This document shows, piece by piece, positions 47,843-55,942 of a stretch of DNA of 64,000 nt. Location of the stretch: assembly GCF_014054985.1 (NCBI RefSeq), contig NZ_CP059569.1:682001-746000 (forward strand), in the 5' to 3' direction. The stretch is from Kingella oralis (GTDB lineage: Bacteria > Pseudomonadota > Gammaproteobacteria > Burkholderiales > Neisseriaceae). Below the pieces are notes generated by a model that worked only from the letters and a program-made list of their open reading frames with translations, searched no databases and had not been told where the DNA came from. A program made the position numbers and the translations under genes. The number at the start of each line of letters is the position of its first letter. Position 1 is the stretch's first letter.

Positions 47843-48961
47843 ATGCAAGAACACAACGATAACCTGCTCATCAAAGCCAAACGCTTATTTTGGAATCCGC
47901 TAGACCCATGGCTGTTTTACGCCATGCTGGCTGTGTATTTGATGAGTATGTTTTTGCTTTACTCCGCCGATGGGCAAGACATCGGGCGGCTGGAAAACAA
48001 AACCCTGCACACCATTTTGGGCATGGGTTTGCTGCTGATTTTTGCGCGGATTCGCCCCAACATTTTGAGCAATTTTGCCTTGCCGATTTATGTGCTGGGC
48101 GTGGTGCTGCTGCTGGGCGTGCATTTTTTTGGCGTTACGGTAAACGGCTCAACGCGCTGGCTGAATCTCGGCTTTGTGCGCTTGCAGCCTTCTGAAATCA
48201 TGAAAATCGGGCTGCCGATGACGGTGGCGTGGTTTTTCCAGCGCTATGAAAACAACCTTTCGTGGTTCCATTATCTTGCCGCGCTGGCGATTATTGCCGT
48301 GCCCGTCGCCCTGATTTTGAAGCAGCCCGATTTGGGCACCGCCACGCTGATTATGGCTTCGGGCTTGTTTGTGATTTTCTTTGCGGGGCTGCCGTGGAAA
48401 GCCTTGCTTGCCTCCATCATCGCCTTTGCCGCCGCGCTGCCCGTGATGTGGAATTATGGGATGCACGATTACCAAAAACAGCGCGTGCTCACGCTGCTAG
48501 ACCCTTCCAAAGACCCACTAGGCGCGGGCTACCACATTTTGCAATCCATGATTGCCATCGGCTCGGGCGGCGTGTGGGGCAAGGGCTGGCTCAACGGCAC
48601 GCAAACGCATTTGGACTACATCCCCGAATCCACCACCGACTTTATCTTTGCCGTGTATGGTGAGGAATTTGGCTTAATCGGCAATATTTTGTTGTTGATT
48701 GTGTATTTGGTGATACTCGGGCGCGGCTTGGTGATTGCGGGGCAGGCGAAAACGCTCTACAACCGCACGCTGGCGGGCGCGCTCACGATGACGTTTTTCT
48801 GCTACGCCTTTGTGAACATGGGCATGGTGAGCGGCATCCTGCCCGTGGTGGGCGTGCCGCTGCCGTTGGTGAGCTATGGCGGCACGGCAACGCTGTCGAT
48901 TATGTTTATTTTGGCGTTGCTGATGGGCATCGCGAACCAAAACCGCAAGAAGCCAACTTGA
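47843..48961 (+). CDS. rodA: Peptidoglycan polymerase RodA
   Basis: 372 residues with about ten membrane segments. RodA is the SEDS glycosyltransferase of the elongasome. Features are TVNGSTRWLNLGFVRLQPSE, KQPDLGTATLIMASGL, TQTHLDYIPESTTDFIFAVYGEEFG and VPLPLVSYGGTATLSI. It starts two bases after the mrdA stop, clearly in the same operon. A cluster of DUS, including a terminator pair at 49028-49066, follows. Confidence 0.96.
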   Translation: MQEHNDNLLIKAKRLFWNPLDPWLFYAMLAVYLMSMFLLYSADGQDIGRLENKTLHTILGMGLLLIFARIRPNILSNFALPIYVLGVVLLLGVHFFGVTVNGSTRWLNLGFVRLQPSEIMKIGLPMTVAWFFQRYENNLSWFHYLAALAIIAVPVALILKQPDLGTATLIMASGLFVIFFAGLPWKALLASIIAFAAALPVMWNYGMHDYQKQRVLTLLDPSKDPLGAGYHILQSMIAIGSGGVWGKGWLNGTQTHLDYIPESTTDFIFAVYGEEFGLIGNILLLIVYLVILGRGLVIAGQAKTLYNRTLAGALTMTFFCYAFVNMGMVSGILPVVGVPLPLVSYGGTATLSIMFILALLMGIANQNRKKPT

Positions 48962-49027
48962 ATGAGGCAGCCTGAAAACCGAAATGCAAGCCAAACGGCA
49001 ACGGCAACCGCCCGACACCTCCAACCC

Positions 49028-49066
49028 TTTTTCAGGCTGCCTTAGCCGTCTGAGGCAGCCTGAAAA
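49028..49066 (+). terminator. DUS inverted-pair terminator after the mre operon
   Basis: TTTTTCAGGCTGCCT (49028-49042) and AGGCAGCCTGAAAA (49053-49066). Between them is AGCCGTCTGAGG, one mismatch from the Neisseria core GCCGTCTGAA. Another DUS lies at 48965-48978. Confidence 0.7.
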
Positions 49067-49092
49067 CACAACCGCAATTCCTTTATCCCGCC

Positions 49093-49533
49093 ATGTCCGA
49101 AATCCGCATCCACAAAACCGTCCTCGTCCCCCACAGCGCCGCGCAAATGTATCAGCTGGTAGACAAAGTTGAAGACTACCCCCGCTTCCTGCCGTGGTAC
49201 GGGCGCAGCGAAGTGCTCTACCGCAGCGACACCGAGCTCAAAGCCCGCCTACACATGGACTACATGGGCATCACCCAATCCTTCGCCACCCACAACCACA
49301 ACATCCCCAACCGCGAAATCCGCATGACCCTGCTGGAAGGCCCATTCAAATCCCTGCACGGCACATGGCAGTTTGACGACCTAGGCGACGACATCTGCCA
49401 AATCACCTTCACCCTCAACTACGAACTCACCGGCATCCTCAGCCGCCTCATCGCCCCCGTGTTCAACAGCGTATCCGGCAAACTGGTGGACGCATTTGTA
49501 AAAGAAGCGAACCAACGCTATGGCAAACGATAA
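49093..49533 (+). CDS. ratA: RatA / Coq10-like START-domain protein
   Basis: 146 residues forming one START/polyketide-cyclase fold. The N-terminal HKTVLVPHSAAQMYQLVDKVEDYPRFLPW is the family signature; LEGPFKSLHGTWQF and the C-terminal DAFVKEANQRYG are also typical. Homologues (PasT/RatA, Coq10) bind ubiquinone and aid respiration; in E. coli RatA was also reported to block 70S ribosome assembly. The rnfH frame overlaps it by 14 bases, the usual ratA-rnfH pairing. Confidence 0.93.
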   Translation: MSEIRIHKTVLVPHSAAQMYQLVDKVEDYPRFLPWYGRSEVLYRSDTELKARLHMDYMGITQSFATHNHNIPNREIRMTLLEGPFKSLHGTWQFDDLGDDICQITFTLNYELTGILSRLIAPVFNSVSGKLVDAFVKEANQRYGKR

Positions 49534-49825
49534 CGAAATCACCATCGAAGTCGCCTACGGCACCGCCGAGCAACAACGGCTCTACCGTTTCAGGCTTCCT
49601 GCCAACAGCACCGCCCGCCAAGCCGCGCTCGCCGCCCCCGTGTTAAACGACTTCCCCGAAGCCCAACCGCACACCGCCCCGCTGGGCATTTTCGGTAAAG
49701 CCGTTAAAGACAGCCACATCCTGCGCGAAGGCGACCGCGTGGAAATCTACCGCCCGCTGCAAGCCGACCCCAAAGAAGCACGGCGCAAACGCGCAGCGCA
49801 AAACAAGCCGCCCAAGGCAGCCTGA
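49520..49825 (+). CDS. rnfH: RnfH-family ubiquitin-like protein
   Basis: 101 residues with a ubiquitin-like beta-grasp layout (ITIEVAYGTAEQQRLYRFRL at the N-terminus, then LGIFGKAVKDSHILREGDRVEIYRPLQADPKEARRKRA). The function is unclear; it is nearly always beside ratA. It overlaps ratA by 14 bases. The stop codon falls in a DUS (Lys-Ala-Ala-stop) and a DUS hairpin ends the transcript. Confidence 0.92.
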   Translation: MANDNEITIEVAYGTAEQQRLYRFRLPANSTARQAALAAPVLNDFPEAQPHTAPLGIFGKAVKDSHILREGDRVEIYRPLQADPKEARRKRAAQNKPPKAA

Positions 49826-49856
49826 AAATACAAAACTAACCCGTTTTCAGGCTGCC
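49814..49856 (+). terminator. DUS inverted-pair terminator after rnfH
   Basis: 13- to 15-bp arms at 49814-49828 and 49844-49856; the left arm contains the stop codon. Confidence 0.7.
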
Positions 49857-49996
49857 GTTGCCCGCAAAAATCCCCCACACAAGCCGCCCGCAAAACGGTA
49901 AAATTTCCACCCTTTCCCGCGCGCCCAAGCAACACAGGCAGCCTGAAAACCAGTTTACTCCTCCCCTTTCTTTCAACCACAACAACCCTTAACACC

Positions 49997-51829
49997 ATGT
50001 TCCATTCAGTCAATAAATTCCGCACCCCCGTTACCATCCTGCTCTCGCTGATTGCCGTTTCTTTTATGGGCTACGGCTTTGTTTCCCTGCAAGGCATCTC
50101 CCGCGACAACTACATCGTCAAAGTGGGCGACCAAATCATCACCCGCTACGCGCTCGACCAAGCCGTGCAAAACACCGAAGCCGCAGGCGAGCCGGCCAGC
50201 CGCGAAGCCGTGTTCCAAACCCTGTTGCAACGCGCCTATTTGCTGGAAGGCGCCAAACAGCTCGGCATCGTGGTCAGCGACGAGCAAATCAAACAAATCG
50301 TGGTGGACAACCCCCAGTTCCACGACACCAGCGGCAAATTTGACCCCAAACTGTTCCAAGCCTACCTGACCAACACCCGCCAAAGCGAAGAATCGTTTAT
50401 GCAGGCGCAGCGCGAAAACCTGAGCGTGGCGGCGCTGTTGCAAACCTTAAACAGCAACGCCGTGTCTGATTTCCAAGCGCAGCAAGTCATCAACGCCGTG
50501 CTCGCCCCCCGTTCCACCCGCGCCTATGTGTTGAACCCGCAAGCCTTTGCCGACAAAGTGAAAGCAGATGATGCCGCGCTGAAAAAATACTATGAGGCCA
50601 ACAAAAAAGACTACCTGCTGCCGCAAGGCGCAAAATTCGAATACATCGTGCTTTCGCCCAAAGACATCGCCGGCAAGCAAAGCGTGAGCGATGCCGAAAT
50701 CGAAGCAGCCTACAACGCAAGCAAAGGCAGCCTGAAACCCAAACGCCGCGTGTCGCACATCTTGATTGAAGCGCCCAAATCCGCCGATGCCGCCACGCGC
50801 GAAAAAGCCCGCGCCGAAGCCGAAAAAATCGCCGCCGAGGCCAAAGCCCATCCCGAGCAATTTGCTGAAATCGCCAAACGCGCCTCGCAAGATGTGGGCA
50901 GCGCAGCCAACGGCGGCGACTTGGGCGAGATTGCGCAAGACGGCAAAATTGGCAGCAAAGCCTTGGAAGACGCGGCATTTGCATTAAACAAAGGCGAAGT
51001 GAGCGGCGTGGTGGAAAGCGATTTTGGCTACCATGTTTTGCGCGTAACCGACATTGCCGATGTGTCGCTGGCGGCGCAAAAAGACAGCATCCGCAGCAGC
51101 CTGCAAGCCAAAAAAGCGCAGCAAGAATACAACAAGCAACGCGAAGCATTGAGCGAAGCCGTGTTCAGCGCGCGCGACAAATTGCAGCCTGCCGCGCAAC
51201 AATTCGGCTTAACCGTGCAAACGCAAAACGAGTGGACAACCCGCGCCAACGCAGGCAGCCTGAAAATACCCGCCGCCGTGGCGGAAGCCTTGCTGGCGGG
51301 CGACGTGTTCAGTAAAAAACTCAACTCTGCCGCCATCAATGTGGACGGCGAAACATGGTTTGTGCGCCCCACCGAAACCCGCACCGAGAGCACCGAAACC
51401 TTTGAGCAAGCCAAACCGCGCGTAGCGGAACGCTTCAAGCTCGCCGAAAGCCGCCGCTTGGCGCTGGAACACGCCAAAAACCTGCAAAAAGAGCTGGCGG
51501 CGGGCAACAACCCTGCGGTGGCGTGGTCGACCGTGGAACAGGTTGTGCCGCTGCAAGTGCGCGCCAATCTGAGCGACGATGCCTATTTTGCCTTTATGCA
51601 GGCCATCCCGAAAAACGGCAAACCTGCTTACGCCGTGCTGGATATGCCCGCCGCGCCGCAGCTGGTGGAAGTGCAATCCATCCAAACCGTCGGCAATCCC
51701 CAAGCCCTTGCCAACGCCAAGCAAACGCTGGCGCAAGAAATGGGCGAAAACATGATTCAAAACTACATTGAATCGCTGGCGGCAAGCATCAAAACCCAGC
51801 AGGGGATTGAGAAAGTGTCGGGCGAATAA
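49997..51829 (+). CDS. ppiD: SurA/PpiD-like periplasmic peptidyl-prolyl isomerase
   Basis: 610 residues. A short N-terminal cytosolic stretch precedes one membrane segment (about 11-34, TPVTILLSLIAVSFMGYGFV), then a SurA-N-like chaperone region (about 38-185). A parvulin (PPIC) domain spans about 250-355 (RVSHILIEAPKSADAATREK, later GGDLGEIAQDG and VESDFGYHVLRVTDI), and a long C-terminal chaperone region follows. PpiD is anchored in the inner membrane and assists folding of outer-membrane proteins near the Sec translocon. Two DUS encode GSLKPKRR and GSLKIPA. It is about the expected length. Confidence 0.92.
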   Translation: MFHSVNKFRTPVTILLSLIAVSFMGYGFVSLQGISRDNYIVKVGDQIITRYALDQAVQNTEAAGEPASREAVFQTLLQRAYLLEGAKQLGIVVSDEQIKQIVVDNPQFHDTSGKFDPKLFQAYLTNTRQSEESFMQAQRENLSVAALLQTLNSNAVSDFQAQQVINAVLAPRSTRAYVLNPQAFADKVKADDAALKKYYEANKKDYLLPQGAKFEYIVLSPKDIAGKQSVSDAEIEAAYNASKGSLKPKRRVSHILIEAPKSADAATREKARAEAEKIAAEAKAHPEQFAEIAKRASQDVGSAANGGDLGEIAQDGKIGSKALEDAAFALNKGEVSGVVESDFGYHVLRVTDIADVSLAAQKDSIRSSLQAKKAQQEYNKQREALSEAVFSARDKLQPAAQQFGLTVQTQNEWTTRANAGSLKIPAAVAEALLAGDVFSKKLNSAAINVDGETWFVRPTETRTESTETFEQAKPRVAERFKLAESRRLALEHAKNLQKELAAGNNPAVAWSTVEQVVPLQVRANLSDDAYFAFMQAIPKNGKPAYAVLDMPAAPQLVEVQSIQTVGNPQALANAKQTLAQEMGENMIQNYIESLAASIKTQQGIEKVSGE

Positions 51830-51838
51830 TTCCACCCC

Positions 51839-51875
51839 GTTTTCGGGCTGCCTTGGCTCGAGGCAGCCTGAAAAG
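51839..51875. terminator. DUS inverted pair after ppiD
   Basis: TTTTCGGGCTGCCT (one mismatch) at 51839-51852 faces AGGCAGCCTGAAAA at 51861-51874; another DUS lies at about 51922-51934. Confidence 0.6.
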
Positions 51876-51970
51876 CCATCAGCCGCCCATTTTTGCAAGG
51901 CTTCGCTGCCCGATGCGCTTCAAGGCAGCCTGAAATCCATTTCATCCACCCACCCGTAAAGGAAACCGCC

Positions 51971-52594
51971 ATGAAAGACCTTGTTACCCGCATGCAAGCC
52001 CAACTCAAAGCCCTCGCGCAAAAATATCCCGCAGCCGCCGAAGAGCTGGGCATGAACTTTGAGCTGAACGCCGGCGCAAGAGAAGCCGATTTCGCCAAGC
52101 TGGAACAAACGCTCGGCTACGCGCTGCCCGAAGAGTTTAAAGAACTCTACCGCGTTGCCAACGGCGAACCCGATATAGACGGTGTGTTTGCCAGCGACGA
52201 ATGGTTGAGCATTGACCGCATCATCAGCGAATACGCGGTTTGGAAAGATTTGTACGACGACGGCTCATTCCAAGAAGACGACGGCACGGACTACGGCTGC
52301 GAACCCGAAGACGCAGGCATCAAAGCCGATTTTTGGTGGAATCCCAAATGGATTCCGCTTTCCGCCGACGGCGGCGGCAATGGCAAAATGATAGACCTAG
52401 ACCCAGCGCCAAGCGGCACGGCAGGGCAAATCATCCAAATGTGGCACGACGACGCGGCACGCGAAAAAATCGCCAACTCCCTGCGCGAATTTTTGCAAAA
52501 CTATGTGCAGGATTTGGAAGCGGGGCGGTATGTTTTGGATGCTGATTACGGCGTGATTTTGCAATCCGAATTGGATGATTTGAACGCCGAATAG
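51971..52594 (+). CDS. SMI1/KNR4-family protein (orphan immunity-like)
   Basis: 207 residues from the ATG at 51971, preceded by AAAGGA; the upstream frame is DUS-coded non-coding DNA. The SMI1/KNR4 fold is indicated by LEQTLGYALPEEFKELYRVANGE near residue 38, EWLSIDRIISEY near 78, NPKWIPLSADGGGNGKMIDL near 123 and SLREFLQNYVQDLEAGRY near 172. In bacteria such proteins are often immunity proteins of contact-dependent or polymorphic toxin systems; no toxin gene is adjacent. The protein is very acidic. It is cytosolic. Confidence 0.85.
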   Translation: MKDLVTRMQAQLKALAQKYPAAAEELGMNFELNAGAREADFAKLEQTLGYALPEEFKELYRVANGEPDIDGVFASDEWLSIDRIISEYAVWKDLYDDGSFQEDDGTDYGCEPEDAGIKADFWWNPKWIPLSADGGGNGKMIDLDPAPSGTAGQIIQMWHDDAAREKIANSLREFLQNYVQDLEAGRYVLDADYGVILQSELDDLNAE

Positions 52595-52632
52595 GCAGCC
52601 CGCGTAGCGCAGCGGAATTGCGAAGCTAAAAC
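52593..52632 (+). repeat. DUS-fused 40-bp intergenic repeat, copy 2
   Basis: AGGCAGCCCGCGTAGCGCAG and onward; differs at a few positions from 2941-2980. It begins at the stop codon of the SMI1/KNR4 gene. Confidence 0.85.
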
Positions 52633-52645
52633 AAGAAACGCCGTC

Positions 52646-52665
52646 ATTCCTGCGCAGGCGGGAAT
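52646..52665. repeat. dRS3-like 20-bp element
   Basis: ATTCCTGCGCAGGCGGGAAT matches the neisserial dRS3 pattern (ATTCCC-N8-GGGAAT) with one mismatch. It is a single copy, followed by another hairpin (52682-52705). Confidence 0.7.
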
Positions 52666-52681
52666 ACTGTTGTTTATCAGC

Positions 52682-52705
52682 AGGTCGGGCATCAATACCC
52701 GACCT
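52682..52705. repeat. AGGTCGGG hairpin
   Basis: Perfect 8-bp arms AGGTCGGG (52682-52689) and CCCGACCT (52698-52705) with an 8-base loop, without a T-run. Confidence 0.6.
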
Positions 52706-52722
52706 ACTTAGGTTTTACAAAG

Positions 52723-52762
52723 GTTTCAGGCTGCCTATGCCCTCCATCAAGGCAGCCTGAAA
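52723..52762. terminator. DUS inverted pair upstream of panC
   Basis: 14-bp arms at 52723-52736 and 52749-52762. Confidence 0.5.
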
Positions 52763-52818
52763 CGCCGTTCAGCGTAGCCAAAACCCTTTTCCCAAAACCC
52801 ACCCGTAAGGACACCACC

Positions 52819-53652
52819 ATGCACATCTTCCACACCATCGCCGAGCTGCGCCAATGGCGCAAAACCGTTGCCAACATCGCCTTTGTGCCTACCATGGGCA
52901 ACCTGCACGACGGGCATCTCGCCCTTGTGGAGCGCGCCAAGCAAGAAGCCGAACACGTTGTGGTCAGCATTTTTGTGAACCGCATCCAATTCGGGCAAGG
53001 CGAAGATTTTGACCAATACCCGCGCACGCTGGCGCAAGATGCCGACAAGCTCCGCGCCGCAGGCGTTGCCGCCGTTTTCGCCCCCGACGAAGCCGAACTC
53101 TATCCCGCAGGCGAGCAGCAATATTTCGTTGAACCGCCCGCGCTCAAACACGAGTTGTGCGGCGTGTCGCGCCCCATCCATTTTCGCGGCGTGGCAACCG
53201 TGGTCAGCAAGCTGTTCAACATCGTGCAGCCCGATGTCGCCTGCTTCGGCAAAAAAGACTACCAGCAAGTCGCCATCATCCAAGGCATGGTCGCCGATTT
53301 GAACATCCCCGTGCGCATTGTTGCCGTGAACACGGGGCGCGCTGCCGACGGCTTGGCATTGTCCAGCCGCAACCAATATTTAAACGCCGCCGAACGCGCT
53401 GAAGCCCCGCGCCTGTACCGCGCCTTGCAAAATATCGCCCAAGCCGCGCAAGCGGGTAACCGCGATTTCGCCGCGCTCGCCCAAGCCGCCCGCGACGAAC
53501 TGCACGCGCACGGCTGGGCGGTGGATTATGTTGAAATCCGCCAAAGAGGCAGCCTGAAAACCGCCCAAGCGGGCGACAGGCAACTGGTGGCGCTTGCCGC
53601 CGCCAAGCTGGGCAACACGCGCTTGATTGATAATCTGGAATTTGACGTATAA
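52819..53652 (+). CDS. panC: Pantothenate synthetase
   Basis: 277 residues, standard length. PanC ligates pantoate and beta-alanine with ATP in CoA synthesis. The N-terminal ATP-binding PTMGNLHDGHLALVERAK with His30 and His33, later ADVAC-like VQPDVACFGKKDYQQV, and GLALSSRNQYL identify it. panB and panD are not adjacent. The ATG at 52819 follows a GTAAGGAC site. An internal DUS encodes GSLKTAQ. An intrinsic terminator follows. Confidence 0.96.
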   Translation: MHIFHTIAELRQWRKTVANIAFVPTMGNLHDGHLALVERAKQEAEHVVVSIFVNRIQFGQGEDFDQYPRTLAQDADKLRAAGVAAVFAPDEAELYPAGEQQYFVEPPALKHELCGVSRPIHFRGVATVVSKLFNIVQPDVACFGKKDYQQVAIIQGMVADLNIPVRIVAVNTGRAADGLALSSRNQYLNAAERAEAPRLYRALQNIAQAAQAGNRDFAALAQAARDELHAHGWAVDYVEIRQRGSLKTAQAGDRQLVALAAAKLGNTRLIDNLEFDV

Positions 53653-53686
53653 CCCGCCGCGGCGTTTGCATCACCCGCGCGAAAAA

Positions 53687-53712
53687 ATCCCTTGTTGCGG
53701 GCAGCAAGGGAT
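53687..53712 (+). terminator. Hairpin terminator of panC
   Basis: ATCCCTTG (53687-53694) and CAAGGGAT (53705-53712), a perfect 8-bp stem preceded by A6 and followed by a partly T-rich stretch; works in either direction. Confidence 0.65.
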
Positions 53713-54068
53713 CTTGTTGTTTGCGCGGATGTTTAGGCGGGGTGGTTTCAGCTGCGCTGAACTGCGTTTCAGGCTGCCTTAATGCAGGCGTGGGTCGGCA
53801 GCCTGAAACGAAACTTTTGTGAAACCTGCGACCGCGATGGCGTGTTGGCGGCGCGCCGACATCATGCCGCTTCTTAAAGCCCTATTGAATACGCCATTTG
53901 GCCATGCACCTTTGCCGCGCCATTTTAAATTTCAGGCTGCCTTAATACTTAAAGGCAGCCTGAAACCGTTTCTTGCGCGGGGTAAAATCTTGCCTTTGCT
54001 TGCGATATGCGGCAAATCTAAGCGACAAACCGCCTGCGGCAAAACCCTCCGTAACCATATTTACATTT

Positions 54069-54112
54069 AAAGGCAGCCTGAAAATGAATAAACCCATTTT
54101 CAGGCTGCCTTT
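54069..54112 (-). terminator. DUS inverted-pair terminator after AhpD-like gene
   Basis: 17-bp perfect arms at 54069-54085 and 54096-54112. Confidence 0.7.
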
Positions 54113-54130
54113 GGTTTGCGCCGCTTGCCG

Positions 54131-54679
54131 TTAGGCGTAGGCTTGCAATTCGGGGTTAATGTCGGTTTGCGCGAGGTTGTTGGTGTAGTTGCACAAGGTT
54201 GCCAGCGCCACGCCCATTACCACGTCCACCGCTTGTTCTTTGCGGTAGCCTGCGGCAACGAAGGCGGCGAGTTCGGCATCGGAAACCGCGCCTTTGTTTG
54301 CCATCACGGCGATGGTGAAATCGGCAAGGGCTTTGAGTTTGGCATCGTCGAACTCGGCGGGGTTCACATCGCGCGAGGCTTTGATGGCTTGCTCGGACAA
54401 CAGTTTTTTCAGCGTGGCGAGTTTGGTGTGCCCTGCCACGCAGAAGCCGCATTGGTTGGTGCGGGCGGCGATGATTTGGATGACTTCGCGCTCGCCGCCT
54501 GTGAGTGAGTTTTCGTTGTTGAGTTTGCCGACTTCTTGGTAGAAGGTGAGGGCTTGGGGGGAGTTGGCGAGTGCGCCGATGAGATTGGGGATGAAGCCGT
54601 TGGCTTTTTGCGCGGCTTCTACGCGGGCTTTGGCGGCTTCGGGGGCGGATTCTACGGTGTGTACGGTTAAACGTGCCAT
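54131..54679 (-). CDS. AhpD-like carboxymuconolactone decarboxylase-family protein
   Basis: 182 residues. The redox motif Cys77-x-x-Cys80 with His84 (NQCGFCVAGH), preceded by the conserved Glu in GGEREVIQIIAA, places it among AhpD-like alkylhydroperoxidases rather than true decarboxylases. A peroxide-defence role is inferred from the family. FIPNLIGALANSPQALTFYQEV and the second-half repeat (DFTIAVMANKGAVSDAELAAFV) are also typical. It is cytosolic and stands alone. Confidence 0.88.
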   Translation of the reverse strand: MARLTVHTVESAPEAAKARVEAAQKANGFIPNLIGALANSPQALTFYQEVGKLNNENSLTGGEREVIQIIAARTNQCGFCVAGHTKLATLKKLLSEQAIKASRDVNPAEFDDAKLKALADFTIAVMANKGAVSDAELAAFVAAGYRKEQAVDVVMGVALATLCNYTNNLAQTDINPELQAYA

Positions 54680-54933
54680 GTTGTGTTCCTTATGTTTAGG
54701 TGAAAAAGACGGGTGGATTGTAGGAGGGTTTGGGCAGCCTGAAAAAGATTTTGTGTTTATGTTTGTTAGACGATTTGGTTATTTGGGCGGGCTGTGTGGT
54801 GCGGAGCGTGCGGCGCGGGCGCGATGTTGGAACGCTTGAATGCCGATGCGCGTTTCTACGGCTTGCCGGCAAGCCGTGCACTGGTTTTCAAAATGGCTGA
54901 GGCAGCCTGAAAACGTGAAATGCCATTTCATTG

Positions 54934-54973
54934 GTTTTAGCTTCGCAACTCCGCTGCGCTACGCAGGCTGCCT
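54934..54973 (-). repeat. DUS-fused 40-bp intergenic repeat, copy 3
   Basis: Reverse-orientation copy of 2941-2980 (reads GTTTTAGCTTCGCAACTCCG then CTGCGCTACGCAGGCTGCCT). It overlaps the end of the lpxL-like gene at 54972. Confidence 0.85.
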
Positions 54974-55847
54974 ATTTGGCGTAAAACGACGGCTCGCCTT
55001 GGGGGCGGGTTTTGAAGCGTTTGTGCAGCCAGTAATACTGGGGGATTTGCTCGCGGATGCGTTCTTCTATAAAGGCGTTCATGCGGCGCACGTCGGCGGC
55101 GGTGTCTTGGCTGGGGTAGTGTTCCCATGCGGGGTAAAAGCGCAGGACAACGCTGCCGTCGGCTTGGCGGGTGGGGATGGCGGGGATGATTTTGGCGTGG
55201 GTCATTTGGGCGATACGGGGCAACCCTGCGATGGTGGCAGTGGGAATGCCAAAGAAGGGGATGAATAGGGAGTCTTTTGCGCCGAAGTCTTGGTCGGGCA
55301 GGTAGAGGAAGGGGGCGTTTTCGCTGCGGATGTGTTTGATGATGCTGCGCAGGCCTTCGGTGCGCCCGACAAGGAACACGTTGTCGTAGCGGTGCCGCCC
55401 GTGCAGGATTTGCGCGTCGAGCGCGGGGTTTTTTTGGTGGGAATAGACGCTAATCAGCGGCACGTCTTGGTTGAGCGCGTATACGGCGGCTTCAAAGGCG
55501 GTGAAATGGGGATAGAGCAGGATGACTTTTTCGCCTGCGGCAAGGGCGTCGTCAAGGATGTGTTTGTCTTGGTAGCGCACCATTTGGCGCAGTTCGACGG
55601 CGGGGGCGTACCAGTATTTGCCGTATTCCAGCACCAAAAGCGCCATGTGGTAGAAGTGTTGGCGCAGGATTTGGTCGCGCTCGGCTTGGCTTTTTTCGGG
55701 GAAACACAGCGCGAGGTTGGTTTGCCCGACTTTGCGGCGCGGGGCGACCAGCCAGTAGCACAGCCAACCGAGCAGGCGGGCGAGCGCGCGCAGGGCGGAA
55801 TGGGGGAGCTTGCCGAGTAGTTTGAGGATGAAGAAGGCGAGTTTCAT
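54972..55847 (-). CDS. lpxL: Lipid A late acyltransferase (LpxL/HtrB-like)
   Basis: 291 residues from the ATG at 55847; the upstream extension is DUS-coded. The enzyme adds a secondary acyl chain to lipid A at the inner membrane. An N-terminal hydrophobic segment (about 1-35) precedes the acyltransferase motif H-x4-E, His114 to Glu119 (LLYPHFTAFEA). LLVLEYGKYWY and GIPTATIAGLPRIAQMTHAK are also typical. Position and chain specificity (LpxL versus LpxM) are not decided by sequence. It lies downstream of trpC and a small gene but is separated by DUS. Confidence 0.87.
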   Translation of the reverse strand: MKLAFFILKLLGKLPHSALRALARLLGWLCYWLVAPRRKVGQTNLALCFPEKSQAERDQILRQHFYHMALLVLEYGKYWYAPAVELRQMVRYQDKHILDDALAAGEKVILLYPHFTAFEAAVYALNQDVPLISVYSHQKNPALDAQILHGRHRYDNVFLVGRTEGLRSIIKHIRSENAPFLYLPDQDFGAKDSLFIPFFGIPTATIAGLPRIAQMTHAKIIPAIPTRQADGSVVLRFYPAWEHYPSQDTAADVRRMNAFIEERIREQIPQYYWLHKRFKTRPQGEPSFYAK

Positions 55848-55898
55848 GGTGGGGGCTTTCAGGCTGCCTAATGGGCGGCTGCGATGTGGGCAAGATGG

Positions 55899-55933
55899 TT
55901 TCAGGCTGCCTTTGGCGATAAGGCAGCCTGAAA
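55899..55933 (-). terminator. DUS inverted pair between small gene and lpxL
   Basis: 14-bp arms at 55899-55912 and 55920-55933; another DUS lies at about 55857-55869. Confidence 0.6.
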
Positions 55934-55942
55934 ACGATGCAA

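Larger units (their letters stand above)
53653..54130. other. Convergent gap (478 bp) between panC and AhpD-like gene
   Basis: No gene is supported; the apparent reading frames consist largely of DUS-coded peptides. Holds the panC terminator, opposed DUS at about 53766-53810, 53930-53965 and 54069-54112, and a degenerate ATGGAGCG hairpin repeat (53837-53863). Confidence 0.65.

Noticed and set aside
49093..49825. ratA-rnfH as a toxin-antitoxin pair (RatAB)
   Set aside because: The pair is widely conserved and RatA is Coq10-like; toxin-antitoxin behaviour is not supported by sequence.
53819..54070. 83-residue plus-strand frame between panC and the AhpD-like gene
   Set aside because: It contains DUS-coded FQAA and GSLK and a hairpin repeat, and has no ribosome site.
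54131..54679. 4-carboxymuconolactone decarboxylase
   Set aside because: The CxxC-x3-H redox motif indicates the AhpD-like branch instead.
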